Notes under the pieces: generated by a model | Database searches by the model: none | What the model saw: only the letters and a program-made list of their open reading frames with translations | What the model was told of the DNA's origin: nothing | In this document: positions 9,377 through 18,522 of the stretch, one piece after another | Position numbering within the stretch: the first letter of the stretch is position 1 | Layout: every line of letters begins with the position of its first letter | Position numbers and translations under genes: made by a program | Origin: Parcubacteria group bacterium | GTDB taxonomy: Bacteria; Patescibacteriota; Minisyncoccia; Portnoybacterales; UBA2143 | NCBI GenBank assembly: GCA_002685955.1 | Contig: NYYU01000051.1 | Coordinates: 1 to 49,438 of the forward strand | Reading direction: 5' to 3' | Length of the DNA: 49,438 nucleotides

Positions 9377-9967
9377 TTATGGCTTTAAAAAACTAAGATC
9401 TAATTCTAATCCTATGGTTGATTTAACCCGACCATCAACATCCATGCCAACCTCTGAGAAAATTACTTCTTTGACCCGATCATCTTCTTTAAAAACAACT
9501 AATTGTTTAGCCATAGTCTTATAATCCACCGCCTCCACATCTAAAGACAAACTAGACTGAGATAAATCAGCCCCAAAGCTGACAATCTGAACTTGAGCCA
9601 GGGTCAATTGTTCAATCATAGCAAAAAGCTCAGAAGAACGGATATGGTTCTTTAAAAGATTTTTCAAATTTTCGATTCCTTTATTTAACTCGGTAAAATT
9701 AGCTTCCAAGTCTAAATCTCTCTGGCTTCCTAAATCTTCAAGCTTTACAGTTAAGGATTTTTTTTCTTTAATCAAACTATCCTGATACCCCCACAAACCA
9801 AGACAAGCCACAATAATTATGATTAACAAAATGATTGATGAAGCCATCCAAAAACCTGCCTTAGGAGCAAGTTTAGTTATCTGGGAAAAACTATCCCTTG
9901 ACATTTTAACTTGCTGCCCAGCGCCTTGTTTCTGCTCATATTTTTTTGGCATCAACTTAATATCCAT
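9377..9967 (-). CDS. pilN: PilN-like pilus assembly protein
   Basis: N-terminal cytosolic motif plus TM plus coiled-coil; position between pilM and pilO. Confidence 0.7.
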   Translation of the reverse strand: MDIKLMPKKYEQKQGAGQQVKMSRDSFSQITKLAPKAGFWMASSIILLIIIIVACLGLWGYQDSLIKEKKSLTVKLEDLGSQRDLDLEANFTELNKGIENLKNLLKNHIRSSELFAMIEQLTLAQVQIVSFGADLSQSSLSLDVEAVDYKTMAKQLVVFKEDDRVKEVIFSEVGMDVDGRVKSTIGLELDLSFLKP

Positions 9968-9979
9968 ATAAAGATTAAA

Positions 9980-11044
9980 TTATTGAATTTCGCCCATGCC
10001 CAAGCCAACCGCCGCCGCCAAGCAAGGACCTAATTCCTTAACAACCGATTTAAGTAAAGAAGGATAAGCTACCCGGGCAAAAGGATCGCCTAAAGAAACC
10101 TCCACGCCTAACTTATCTGTAAAATAATCAACCAAACCGAGCGTTTGGCTAACTCCTCCTACTAAAATATATCTTTCAATTTTACGATTGCGCTTATTCT
10201 GATACGAATCAGTAATTTTTTTAATTTCGGTGATAATTGTATTTAAAATTGAATAAAGCATATCCTTTATTTCAGTGTTTTCAATTTCAGCCAGCCCAGT
10301 TGTTAAAAGAGTATGTTTAAGTTTTTCCGACTCTTGAGGGTAAAGCTTCATTCGCTGAGAAATCATCTTGATTATCTTTAAACCGCCTGTTTCTAGATTG
10401 TGAGTCGCTTTAATAAATCCTCCATCAACTATACTAATGTTAACGGAACGAGCTCCGGCATCTACTAAAGTGATTGCGCTTTTATCATTGCCTACTAAAG
10501 CGCGAGCTAAACTAAATGTTTCCGCCTCCATCCTCCAAAGATTCAATCCAGCTAATTTGATTATCTGCTTATAACGATTAATAATCTCTTTAGGAACAGC
10601 GATAATCAAAATTTGTTGACTAGATCCTTTATCTGATTTACCAACAATACTCCAATCCAAAATCACTTCAGAAATAGGCACCGGCACATATTTTCTGGCT
10701 TCAAAAGGAACAGTTGCCGCAACTTCTTTTTCAGACATGTTAGGCAAATCAATCAAAGTAAAAAAACTAGAATAAACAGGGATAGAAACACAAGCTTCCC
10801 GAGATTTAATCTTAGCCTCCTTAATAACTTTCTTAACTATCCCAGCTACTTCTTTAGCCGGAACTTTCAAAAGCTCTAAATAAGCCTGGTAATTTCTACT
10901 TTTAAGATATTCGGCCAAGGGGAAAATTCCATAATTCTTTAATTTGTGCCTCCCATTTTCTTTTTCTAATTGAACTAATTTAATCGCTGAAGCGCCGATA
11001 TCAATACCTAAAAGGCTGTTTGATTTTTTTTTAAACAGAGACAT
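9980..11044 (-). CDS. pilM: Type IV pilus assembly protein PilM
   Basis: LLGIDIGASAIKLVQL; actin-like ATPase motifs. Confidence 0.93.
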   Translation of the reverse strand: MSLFKKKSNSLLGIDIGASAIKLVQLEKENGRHKLKNYGIFPLAEYLKSRNYQAYLELLKVPAKEVAGIVKKVIKEAKIKSREACVSIPVYSSFFTLIDLPNMSEKEVAATVPFEARKYVPVPISEVILDWSIVGKSDKGSSQQILIIAVPKEIINRYKQIIKLAGLNLWRMEAETFSLARALVGNDKSAITLVDAGARSVNISIVDGGFIKATHNLETGGLKIIKMISQRMKLYPQESEKLKHTLLTTGLAEIENTEIKDMLYSILNTIITEIKKITDSYQNKRNRKIERYILVGGVSQTLGLVDYFTDKLGVEVSLGDPFARVAYPSLLKSVVKELGPCLAAAVGLGMGEIQ

Positions 11045-11133
11045 TTTTATTATTATATAAACATCATCTCATTTGTCTTGTCTTGCTTTCAGTTAGTAGT
11101 ATAGCATAAAATTAAGAAGGAAAGAAACTACTT

Positions 11134-11754
11134 ATGTGGAAAACTATTTTAGACCTAATCTTCCCAATTAATTGCCTTGGCTGTGGCCAACCGGGCGATT
11201 TTATCTGTTTTAATTGTTTTGAAAAAATTCCTTTAAATACTGAACCGCCCTTAAATAATTTACTAATCGTCAGTTATTATCAATCTCCTTTAATTAAACA
11301 ATTAATTCATCGTTATAAATATGATTTTGTCAAAAGTTTGGTTAGGCCATTAGGCACATTAATGGCTAAAAAATTAACCCAGCAGAATATTAAAGACCTT
11401 ATTCTTGTACCTATACCACTTCATCCTAAACGACTCCGTTGGCGCGGATTTAATCAAGCCCAAGAATTATCTCTAGTTATTAGTAAAAAGTTAAATATAC
11501 CAATAATCAATAACCTACTCATTAGAAAAAAACATACCCTGCCTCAAGCCAAAATAGATAACCTGAAACAAAGAAGGGTTAATATTAAAGATTCTTTTCA
11601 AATCAATTCTAGTTTTAAAGATAATCTTAAAAACAAAAACATCATCTTAATTGATGATATTTCTACTACCGGTGCAACTATAGAAGAGTGCACTAAAATA
11701 TTAAAATCATTAAAACCTAAAGCTGTTTATGGATTAGTTATTGCCAAAGGATAA
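11134..11754 (+). CDS. comF: ComF family phosphoribosyltransferase
   Basis: CxxC N-terminal ribbon; IILIDDISTTGATIEEC PRPP motif; RWRGFNQAQEL. Confidence 0.9.
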   Translation: MWKTILDLIFPINCLGCGQPGDFICFNCFEKIPLNTEPPLNNLLIVSYYQSPLIKQLIHRYKYDFVKSLVRPLGTLMAKKLTQQNIKDLILVPIPLHPKRLRWRGFNQAQELSLVISKKLNIPIINNLLIRKKHTLPQAKIDNLKQRRVNIKDSFQINSSFKDNLKNKNIILIDDISTTGATIEECTKILKSLKPKAVYGLVIAKG

Positions 11755-11797
11755 ATCCTTGAATAAATAGACAAAATAGGGTATGCTAAAAATTACT

Positions 11798-11884
11798 GGA
11801 AGAGTCGGATAATGGTTATTCCAACGGATTGCTAATCCGTGACCCTTTTGGGTCTTGCGGGTTCGAATCCCGCCTCTTCCGCCA
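11798..11884 (+). tRNA. tRNA-Ser(GCU), CCA encoded
   Basis: Acceptor ggaagag/ctcttcc; loop ttGCTaa; long variable arm; TTCGAATC. Confidence 0.93.
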
Positions 11885-11890
11885 GTCAAT

Positions 11891-11980
11891 GGAGAGATGC
11901 GAGAGCGGCTTAATCGGATGGTCTTGAAAACCATTGTGGCAGCGATGTCACCGTGGGTTCGAATCCCACTCTCTCCGCCA
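11891..11980 (+). tRNA. tRNA-Ser(UGA), CCA encoded
   Basis: Acceptor ggagaga/tctctcc; anticodon loop ctTGAaa; long variable arm. Confidence 0.93.
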
Positions 11981-11992
11981 ATTCAAAACAAG

Positions 11993-12469
11993 ATGGACAA
12001 AAATAAAACAACTAATCAAATTTCCTGGAGGGCTCCAGAATTCCCCCATTACGAAAAAGATGTAATCTGGTTCACTATTTTAAGCGTTATTGCGGCCGGT
12101 TTATTTCTTTGGGCCTTATTTACTAAAAATCTTATCTTTGCCTTGCTGATTGCTATCAGTTTTTTCTCAATAATGACCTATGCCTTAAAAAAACCAGCTA
12201 AAGTTGATCTAGCTATTACCCCCAGAGGAGTAAAAATCAATAAAACTATTTACGATTTTGATAGTTTAAAATCATTTTGGATTTTTTATGAACTACCTGA
12301 AATAAAAGAGGTTAGTTTGCGGAGTAAGAAAAAAATTATGCCATATATTAAAATACCCTTAGGCGAACAAAATCCAGTTGAGATTAGACGAATACTAATT
12401 AAATATTTGCCCGAAAGAAAGCATAGAGAATCCTTAATTGATAATTTAGCTCGAGCCCTGCGCTTTTAA
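11993..12469 (+). CDS. Conserved two-TM membrane protein of unknown function
   Basis: Start at MDKNKTTNQISWRAPEF; the tracked upstream extension is tRNA sequence. Confidence 0.7.
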   Translation: MDKNKTTNQISWRAPEFPHYEKDVIWFTILSVIAAGLFLWALFTKNLIFALLIAISFFSIMTYALKKPAKVDLAITPRGVKINKTIYDFDSLKSFWIFYELPEIKEVSLRSKKKIMPYIKIPLGEQNPVEIRRILIKYLPERKHRESLIDNLARALRF

Positions 12470-12474
12470 TATAA

Positions 12475-12547
12475 GCGCCCATAGCTCAGTGGATAGAGCG
12501 CTTCCTTGCGGAGGAAGAGGTCGTAGGTCCGAATCCTACTGGGCGTA
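12475..12547 (+). tRNA. tRNA-Arg(GCG)
   Basis: cttcc-ttGCGga-ggaag anticodon arm; acceptor gcgccca/tgggcgt. Confidence 0.88.
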
Positions 12548-12550
12548 CTA

Positions 12551-14605
12551 ATGTTATCTTTATTATCAAAAATAGAATCTATTAAGAAAGTAGGTCCCGC
12601 TTATTTGAAAAAGCTTCATAAGCTTAATATCAAAATAGTTCAGGACCTGTTTTTTCATTTCCCTCACCGTTATGATGATTTTAGCCAAATTATTCCGATT
12701 GACCAATTAAAAACAGGTCAGACTGCAACAATTCAAGGCAAAGTGGTTGAAATCAAATCAAGCCATACCTGGCAGAAAAAAATGAGTCTAACCGAAGCGA
12801 TTATTGAAGACAAAACCGGCAGTATTAAAGCTATTTGGTTTAACCAGCCCTATTTAACTCAAACTTTAATTAAAGGCAAAAAAATTAATCTAGCTGGCAA
12901 GCTTACTTTTGTTAAAAAAACCCTTTGCTTTTCTAATCCAGTCCAAGAAGTCATCAATCAAAATACAGATCCAACACACACTGGGCGTTTAGTTCCAATT
13001 TACCCTGAAACAGCTGGCTTAACCTCTCGCTATCTCCGCTACTTGATTAAACCCCTGCTTTATTTAACTAATCAAATAACTGATTTTTTACCTGATTTAA
13101 TTAAAAAGAAATTTAACTTAACAGATTTATCTCAAGCAATTAAACAAATCCATTTTCCAGCTCATTCCCAATCAATCAAAACAGCCCGCCAGCGATTAGC
13201 TTTTGATGAGCTTTTTTTAATTCAATTAACCACCCTCCAACAAAAACAAAAATTGAATCAAGAAAAAGCATCCCAGATTCCTTTTGACCAAAAGCTGATT
13301 AAATCCTTTGTCCAAAATCTGCCTTTTAAATTAACTGATGACCAGCGATTAGCCGCTTGGGAGATTTTTCAGGATTTGAGCAAAAATCAACCAATGAATC
13401 GCCTGCTTAATGGAGATGTTGGTTCGGGCAAAACGATTATTGCCATTATGAATATTCTCCAAACAGCTCAAGCTGGTTATCAGACAGCTTTAATGGCTCC
13501 AACTGAAATCCTGGCTAAACAGCACTTTGAGACATTCAAACAAGTACTCAAAAAATACAAACTAAATATCGCCTTATTAATCGGTTCAAGTAAGAATAAA
13601 GTTCAGCTTAAGAAAAAAATTAGTCAGGGTAAAATCAATATTATTATCGGCACTCATGCTTTGATTCAAGAAAGTTTGTCTTTTAATAATTTGGCTTTGG
13701 TGATTATTGATGAACAACATCGTTTTGGCGTGGCCCAGCGAGCAGCTCTGCAAAAAAGGATTTATCAAATAAAGGATGGGCTAGCTACAATTCCTCACCT
13801 CTTATCAATGACGGCTACGCCTATCCCTCGCACCCTTACTTTGACTATTTACGGAGACCTTGATATTTCACTAATCAAACAACTTCCCAAGGGCCGACAA
13901 AAAATCATAACTAAGATTGTTACCCCAGCCGATCGCAATAAAACTTACAATTTTGTCAAAAAACAAATTAAACAGAAAAAACAGGCCTTTGTTATCTGCC
14001 CGCTGATTGATCAATCAGACAAGCTGGGAGTCAAATCAGTTACCCAAGAATATGAAAAGTTATCAAAAGAAATCTTTCCCAAATTCAAAGTTGATATGAT
14101 TCATGGAAAATTAAAACCAATAGAAAAAGAACAGATTATGAAAAAGTTTAAAAGCCAAAAAACTGACCTTTTAATCTCTACTTCAGTGGTAGAAGTCGGA
14201 GTTGATATTCCCAATGCCACGGTCATGATTATTGAAGGCGCGGATCGATTTGGCTTAGCCCAACTTCATCAATTCCGAGGCAGGATTGGTCGAAGCGCTG
14301 ACCAATCATATTGCTTCTTATTTACTGACTCGCCGGCTAAAAAAACTCATCAACGGCTTAAAGCTGTTTTAACCGCTAAAGATGGGTTTGAACTAGCTGA
14401 AGAGGATTTGAAAATTAGAGGACCAGGCGATTTCACCGGTTCCCGTCAATGGGGCTTGCCGGATTTAACCATGGCCTCACTTAGTGATTTAGATTTAATT
14501 AAAAAAAGCCGCCAAGCGGCTCAAATGGTGATTGCTCATAACTTAGTCATTCCAGAACTCAAATCCAAACTAAAAGAATTTGAAAAAATTATTCATTTAG
14601 AATAA
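12551..14605 (+). CDS. recG: ATP-dependent DNA helicase RecG
   Basis: GDVGSGKT, DEQHRFG, SMTATPIPRTL, LHQFRGRIGR. Confidence 0.96.
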   Translation: MLSLLSKIESIKKVGPAYLKKLHKLNIKIVQDLFFHFPHRYDDFSQIIPIDQLKTGQTATIQGKVVEIKSSHTWQKKMSLTEAIIEDKTGSIKAIWFNQPYLTQTLIKGKKINLAGKLTFVKKTLCFSNPVQEVINQNTDPTHTGRLVPIYPETAGLTSRYLRYLIKPLLYLTNQITDFLPDLIKKKFNLTDLSQAIKQIHFPAHSQSIKTARQRLAFDELFLIQLTTLQQKQKLNQEKASQIPFDQKLIKSFVQNLPFKLTDDQRLAAWEIFQDLSKNQPMNRLLNGDVGSGKTIIAIMNILQTAQAGYQTALMAPTEILAKQHFETFKQVLKKYKLNIALLIGSSKNKVQLKKKISQGKINIIIGTHALIQESLSFNNLALVIIDEQHRFGVAQRAALQKRIYQIKDGLATIPHLLSMTATPIPRTLTLTIYGDLDISLIKQLPKGRQKIITKIVTPADRNKTYNFVKKQIKQKKQAFVICPLIDQSDKLGVKSVTQEYEKLSKEIFPKFKVDMIHGKLKPIEKEQIMKKFKSQKTDLLISTSVVEVGVDIPNATVMIIEGADRFGLAQLHQFRGRIGRSADQSYCFLFTDSPAKKTHQRLKAVLTAKDGFELAEEDLKIRGPGDFTGSRQWGLPDLTMASLSDLDLIKKSRQAAQMVIAHNLVIPELKSKLKEFEKIIHLE

Positions 14606-14690
14606 TTGACAAAAATACGTTTAAAGGTTAATATTCATGTATAGGATAGAATTTTAACAATTAAAGAGAGATAAAAAGGAGGGTTATAAC

Positions 14691-15092
14691 ATGACTGAAA
14701 GAATGAGTGTGATAGTTAAGCAAGGAATCACGAAAATGCTGACAAGTAAAAGACAAGAATGTGAACAAGAAGTAATCGTGGCCAGAGAAGCTCTAAAAGA
14801 CAATCTAAAAAGCGGCAAGACTATCCGCAACGACGATCTTGCAGATTGCTGCATCCAGGCAAGTTGGGTGAAAAATCAAAGTAGGCTCAAATGTTTAGAA
14901 AAATGCCTCAAAAAATTTGATGAGGCCATTGGAAGAGTCTATGATGGTACTTATGGCATCTGCATCAGTTGCCAAGAGGAAATCCCTACCGAACGCCTCC
15001 GGGCAGTTCCTTTTGCTGACCGTTGCGTCAGCTGTAAAAACGAAAAAAATTCAAACGCTTCGTTTAATGACCGAGCGCACGCAGTTCTCTAG
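14691..15092 (+). CDS. DksA/TraR C4-type zinc finger family protein
   Basis: DGTYGICISCQEEIPTERLRAVPFADRCVSCK. Confidence 0.88.
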   Translation: MTERMSVIVKQGITKMLTSKRQECEQEVIVAREALKDNLKSGKTIRNDDLADCCIQASWVKNQSRLKCLEKCLKKFDEAIGRVYDGTYGICISCQEEIPTERLRAVPFADRCVSCKNEKNSNASFNDRAHAVL

Positions 15093-15126
15093 AGGCGCGC
15101 GTTCGTTAAACGAGGACAACCTCGTT

Positions 15127-15156
15127 GGGAGATAGCGCAAGTTATCTCCCATTTTT
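15127..15156 (+). terminator. Rho-independent terminator after the DksA-like gene
   Basis: GGGAGATA-gcgcaagt-TATCTCCC followed by aTTTTT. Confidence 0.8.
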
Positions 15157-16707
15157 ATTTCTTCGTTTTTTATGTTTAGGCGTGACCCAAAAGCCCATAT
15201 ATTTACCCAGCATCAATCGAGTTTGAGATTCTAATCCTGGGATAGCGCCAAAAATTAAAATAGTAAAAGGCACCAAAATCCATTGGACCATCATACTTAA
15301 ATATTTAAAAAAACCAAACTGTTTAGGTCTTTGAGGCAAAAGTAAAGTGCTATAAATAGCTGAACCAATCAACCCAACCATAGCCAAAGTCATTAAAGTC
15401 CTAGTCAGCCGAGGTAGATTGTATGACAAAAGGGTAATATTAAATCTTTGACCGCCTAAAAATAAAGGCAGCCAGCCAAGTAAGAAAATAAGGATGGCGT
15501 TAGTGGCCCAAGACCAAAATCCTTCTATTTGAATCCAAATCCAATGCCATTTCATTTTAAAAGCAATTTTCTTGTTTTTCCAAAATCCAAAAGATAAATA
15601 TGGAATGTTTTCAACTCCCCAACCCCAACGTTTCTGCTGATTATATACATTAACGGCTGTTCTAAAAAAATTAGGGGCTAAATTAGCGTCCATAGAAACA
15701 GGATAATTCAATGGGATAACCTTATAATCTCCATCATAGTATAAAAGATTTTGCCAAAAAATCCTTGAATCCTCAGAAACCATATTAACCGGCCAGAAAT
15801 CTACTTCAACTAAGGCCTGCCAACTAATTGATTGCGAGGAAAAAGAAGAAAGTCGTTCTAATCTAGTTTGCTGCATCATTTGCCAAAAAGTCCCAGAAGT
15901 GGCCACCACTCGCGAAATAGCTGGCGCCTGCCAAATATTATTATTATAAATTGGAATAGGCTGATAGCTGGTTCTGGTTGGTTTTTTAACAGTTAAATAA
16001 TGGTAAGTTAAACAAGAAAAATACTGGGGATAAACCCGAGTATCAATATCAAAACAAGAAACAACAATATTTTCATAAGGAATCTTTAAAGGATCAATAA
16101 TTTCTTTTTTAACTTGGCGGGCAATCCAGGTAATATTAGAACCCTTACCTGGCATTTCTCCAACAATATCTTGAGGGTGAGTAGTAATTATTAATTTATA
16201 GAATTTGTCTTGATATTGCTTTTTAATTTTTTGAGCTAAATTCCGAGCTGGCTGACCGGCCCGTTCTTCAATACCTAAAGCAATAATCATCTTATCCTTA
16301 GGATAATCTGAATTAATAATTGCCTCTAAAGTTAATCTAACCACCCCCACTGGTTCTTTGTAAATCGGAGCAACAATTAAATGATAAATATCCTGCCAAT
16401 CTTTATGCTTAACTAATTTGACTTTCCCCAGCCAATCAATCTTCAGCTGCTTTTTCATATTCTTATAGGAAGACCTTAAATAGAATGAAAGATAAATTGT
16501 TTTAAGCAGCCAGTAAATATCAAAAGTAATGATAAAAAAGGCCACCCAGACCGGCTTATACCAAGATAAAAAAATAACGCTTAAAAGCGTCAACCAAGCC
16601 AAAGCGCCTGGAACAATCTCAAAAGCCCGATAAAGCATTCTTTCTTTCAAATTCTTTAAATCAGGCGCCTTGCCTATTTTTAAATAATACTTATCAGCTG
16701 GGATCAT
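15142..16707 (-). CDS. Membrane glycosyltransferase family 2-like protein
   Basis: Multiple TMs; GT2 motifs (APIYKEP, CFDIDTRVYPQYF, SEDSRIFWQ). Confidence 0.75.
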   Translation of the reverse strand: MIPADKYYLKIGKAPDLKNLKERMLYRAFEIVPGALAWLTLLSVIFLSWYKPVWVAFFIITFDIYWLLKTIYLSFYLRSSYKNMKKQLKIDWLGKVKLVKHKDWQDIYHLIVAPIYKEPVGVVRLTLEAIINSDYPKDKMIIALGIEERAGQPARNLAQKIKKQYQDKFYKLIITTHPQDIVGEMPGKGSNITWIARQVKKEIIDPLKIPYENIVVSCFDIDTRVYPQYFSCLTYHYLTVKKPTRTSYQPIPIYNNNIWQAPAISRVVATSGTFWQMMQQTRLERLSSFSSQSISWQALVEVDFWPVNMVSEDSRIFWQNLLYYDGDYKVIPLNYPVSMDANLAPNFFRTAVNVYNQQKRWGWGVENIPYLSFGFWKNKKIAFKMKWHWIWIQIEGFWSWATNAILIFLLGWLPLFLGGQRFNITLLSYNLPRLTRTLMTLAMVGLIGSAIYSTLLLPQRPKQFGFFKYLSMMVQWILVPFTILIFGAIPGLESQTRLMLGKYMGFWVTPKHKKRRNKNGR

Positions 16708-16722
16708 AAAATTAAAACTTAT

Positions 16723-17385
16723 CTATCCAAGATGCGCATAATCATTCCAAACCCATAACCGCCACGACAGGCCGTCTATATTATCATCATTATCATCTAA
16801 AATAAGAATAGTAAGGCCTGTATTCTCCATCCCAACTCTCTCTTGAAACTGTTTAAAGCTTTTATCGCTAATCGTATCACCAAGAACCACAATAGCAACC
16901 ATTGTTCGAAGGAAGAATCCATGCGTTACTACCAATAGCTCTTTTTCAGAACGTTTAGAAAGATATTCAAGTGCCCGCTTCGCTCGTGTAATTATATCAT
17001 TAAAATTCTCTCCATCTTTTGCCCGAAAACCCGGGGTAAAAAGACTTTTCATCCATTCCATGTAAAGCTGTTTCGCTTTTTCATCAGTATACGGTCTTCC
17101 CATAGTCTCGGTAGGCTTTATTCTTTCTATAAATAAATCAGAAAACTCTAAAGACTTTTTTACTTTCTTTGTAATAATTTCTGCTGTTTCTTTGGCACGA
17201 GAAAGAGGACTAGCGATAATGGCCTCAAAAGACAAATGCGAAGCTCGCTCTGCTATATACTGCGCCTGTTTTCTTCCTTTGCTAGTTAAAGGTGAATCAA
17301 GTGACTGAAATACAGGCTTTGTATTCCCCTCGCTTTCTCCATGACGCACAAAATATATTGTTTTTATTGCTGTCTTTTTTATCAT
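16723..17385 (-). CDS. Histidine phosphatase (phosphoglycerate mutase-like) family
   Basis: YFVRHGESEGN; ASPLSRAKETAEI; VVTHGFFLRTM. Confidence 0.93.
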   Translation of the reverse strand: MIKKTAIKTIYFVRHGESEGNTKPVFQSLDSPLTSKGRKQAQYIAERASHLSFEAIIASPLSRAKETAEIITKKVKKSLEFSDLFIERIKPTETMGRPYTDEKAKQLYMEWMKSLFTPGFRAKDGENFNDIITRAKRALEYLSKRSEKELLVVTHGFFLRTMVAIVVLGDTISDKSFKQFQERVGMENTGLTILILDDNDDNIDGLSWRLWVWNDYAHLG

Positions 17386-17484
17386 TATTTTTTTCTTCTT
17401 GCTTCAAGTTCTGTTTGCATATTTTCTATTCCTAACCACTAAAAACTAACAAAGGAAGATATATTTATATACCATTCTAAGGTA

Positions 17485-17565
17485 TTGACACCTTATATCG
17501 AAAACGACTATAATAGGAACATAAAGAGTCGATATATGTGCGGTTAGCCATGGTCGGCTTTTTTA
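17485..17565 (+). promoter_or_regulatory. Strong sigma70-like promoter with a short T-run-terminated transcript candidate
   Basis: TTGACA (17485-17490), 18-nt spacer, TATAAT (17509-17514), then about 45 nt to TTTTTT. Confidence 0.45.
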
Positions 17566-17572
17566 TTTAAAT

Positions 17573-18316
17573 TTAAACAAGTACCTCAAAGATTCCTGGA
17601 TTATTCTTATCGGTCATTTTTCTATTTATAAGTCTATTCATTATAACCTGCACTCTCGTAGGTTTCTTCTTTGCGCCAATTTTTATTTCATAAACCATAT
17701 CTGCCATCATCGCTAAGCTATCTGCCATTTGTACATCAACATCTAAGTTTGACTTATTCACTAAACTTAAAGACGTAATTTTATTTCTATAATCCGAACC
17801 AGTAATACCCTCTGATGGTATGCCTATTGATTGTAATCTATTATGTGCTTCTATTAGATATCTATCTTGATATGGATCTGATTCTACTACAATTTTTCCA
17901 TTATTCTTGCTTAAGTGCTTTTTTGTAAACTCTTCTATTATTTTCCTATAAGATCGTCTTAGTATAGCAATATCATTCCATCCTATTTTTTTGGCCTTAT
18001 TTTTGTCGGCTATAACAAAAGCTAATGACAAAAATTTTGCATTTAGAATAACGATAAATTCCGACCAAAATTTTAATTCTTTAGTTGAATCTGTACGTAA
18101 ACTTGCAAATGGTCCCTTTTTTCGCAACATGTCTCTACAGTGAAATACTATCTCTTCGTCATCAAAATATTTTTTCTTTAATTTACGGATCGATCTATCC
18201 AATTTTGGTTTTAATTTTTCAGGTAAAATAAAACCAGACAGGACAAAATTCTTAGACGGATGGGCAAAACTAGCCTTACCTGTTTCATCTAACGCTAAAA
18301 CCTTATAGTCTTTCAT
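17573..18316 (-). CDS. DUF3800-like protein
   Basis: LALDETGKASF start, VESDPYQDRYLIEAHN, VDVQMADSLAMM pattern typical of the DUF3800 family. Confidence 0.75.
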   Translation of the reverse strand: MKDYKVLALDETGKASFAHPSKNFVLSGFILPEKLKPKLDRSIRKLKKKYFDDEEIVFHCRDMLRKKGPFASLRTDSTKELKFWSEFIVILNAKFLSLAFVIADKNKAKKIGWNDIAILRRSYRKIIEEFTKKHLSKNNGKIVVESDPYQDRYLIEAHNRLQSIGIPSEGITGSDYRNKITSLSLVNKSNLDVDVQMADSLAMMADMVYEIKIGAKKKPTRVQVIMNRLINRKMTDKNNPGIFEVLV

Positions 18317-18366
18317 AATTTTATATTTTCATGACAGATTATCGACATTCGATATTGATAAACTAG

Positions 18367-18438
18367 CAGCCCCAAGGAGAATCGAACTCCTGTTACCAGG
18401 ATGAAAACCTGGCGTCCTAACCACTAGACGATGGGGCC
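18367..18438 (-). tRNA. tRNA-Glu(UUC)
   Basis: Reverse complement ggccccaTCGTCTAGTGGTTAGGAC...ttTTCat...GTTCGATTC; acceptor stem paired. Confidence 0.93.
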
Positions 18439-18440
18439 GT

Positions 18441-18470
18441 ATTCGTAGCTCGTAGCTCGTAGCTCGTGTA
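18441..18470. repeat. Short tandem repeat (TCGTAGC)n
   Basis: attcgtagctcgtagctcgtagctcgtgta, starting 2 nt from the tRNA-Glu 5' end; same word family at 3001-3025. Confidence 0.8.
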
Positions 18471-18522
18471 AAATACTAACAGGAAAATTGAAAAAAATCA
18501 ATGTTTGTTGTATGGTAATAAT

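Noticed and set aside
11734-11934. ORF antisense to tRNA-Ser genes (MVFKTIRLSRSRISPLTGG...)
   Set aside because: Translation of tRNA sequence on the wrong strand; classic spurious ORF.
14917-15135. 72-aa ORF overlapping the DksA-like gene
   Set aside because: Out-of-frame overlap with a well-supported zinc-finger protein.
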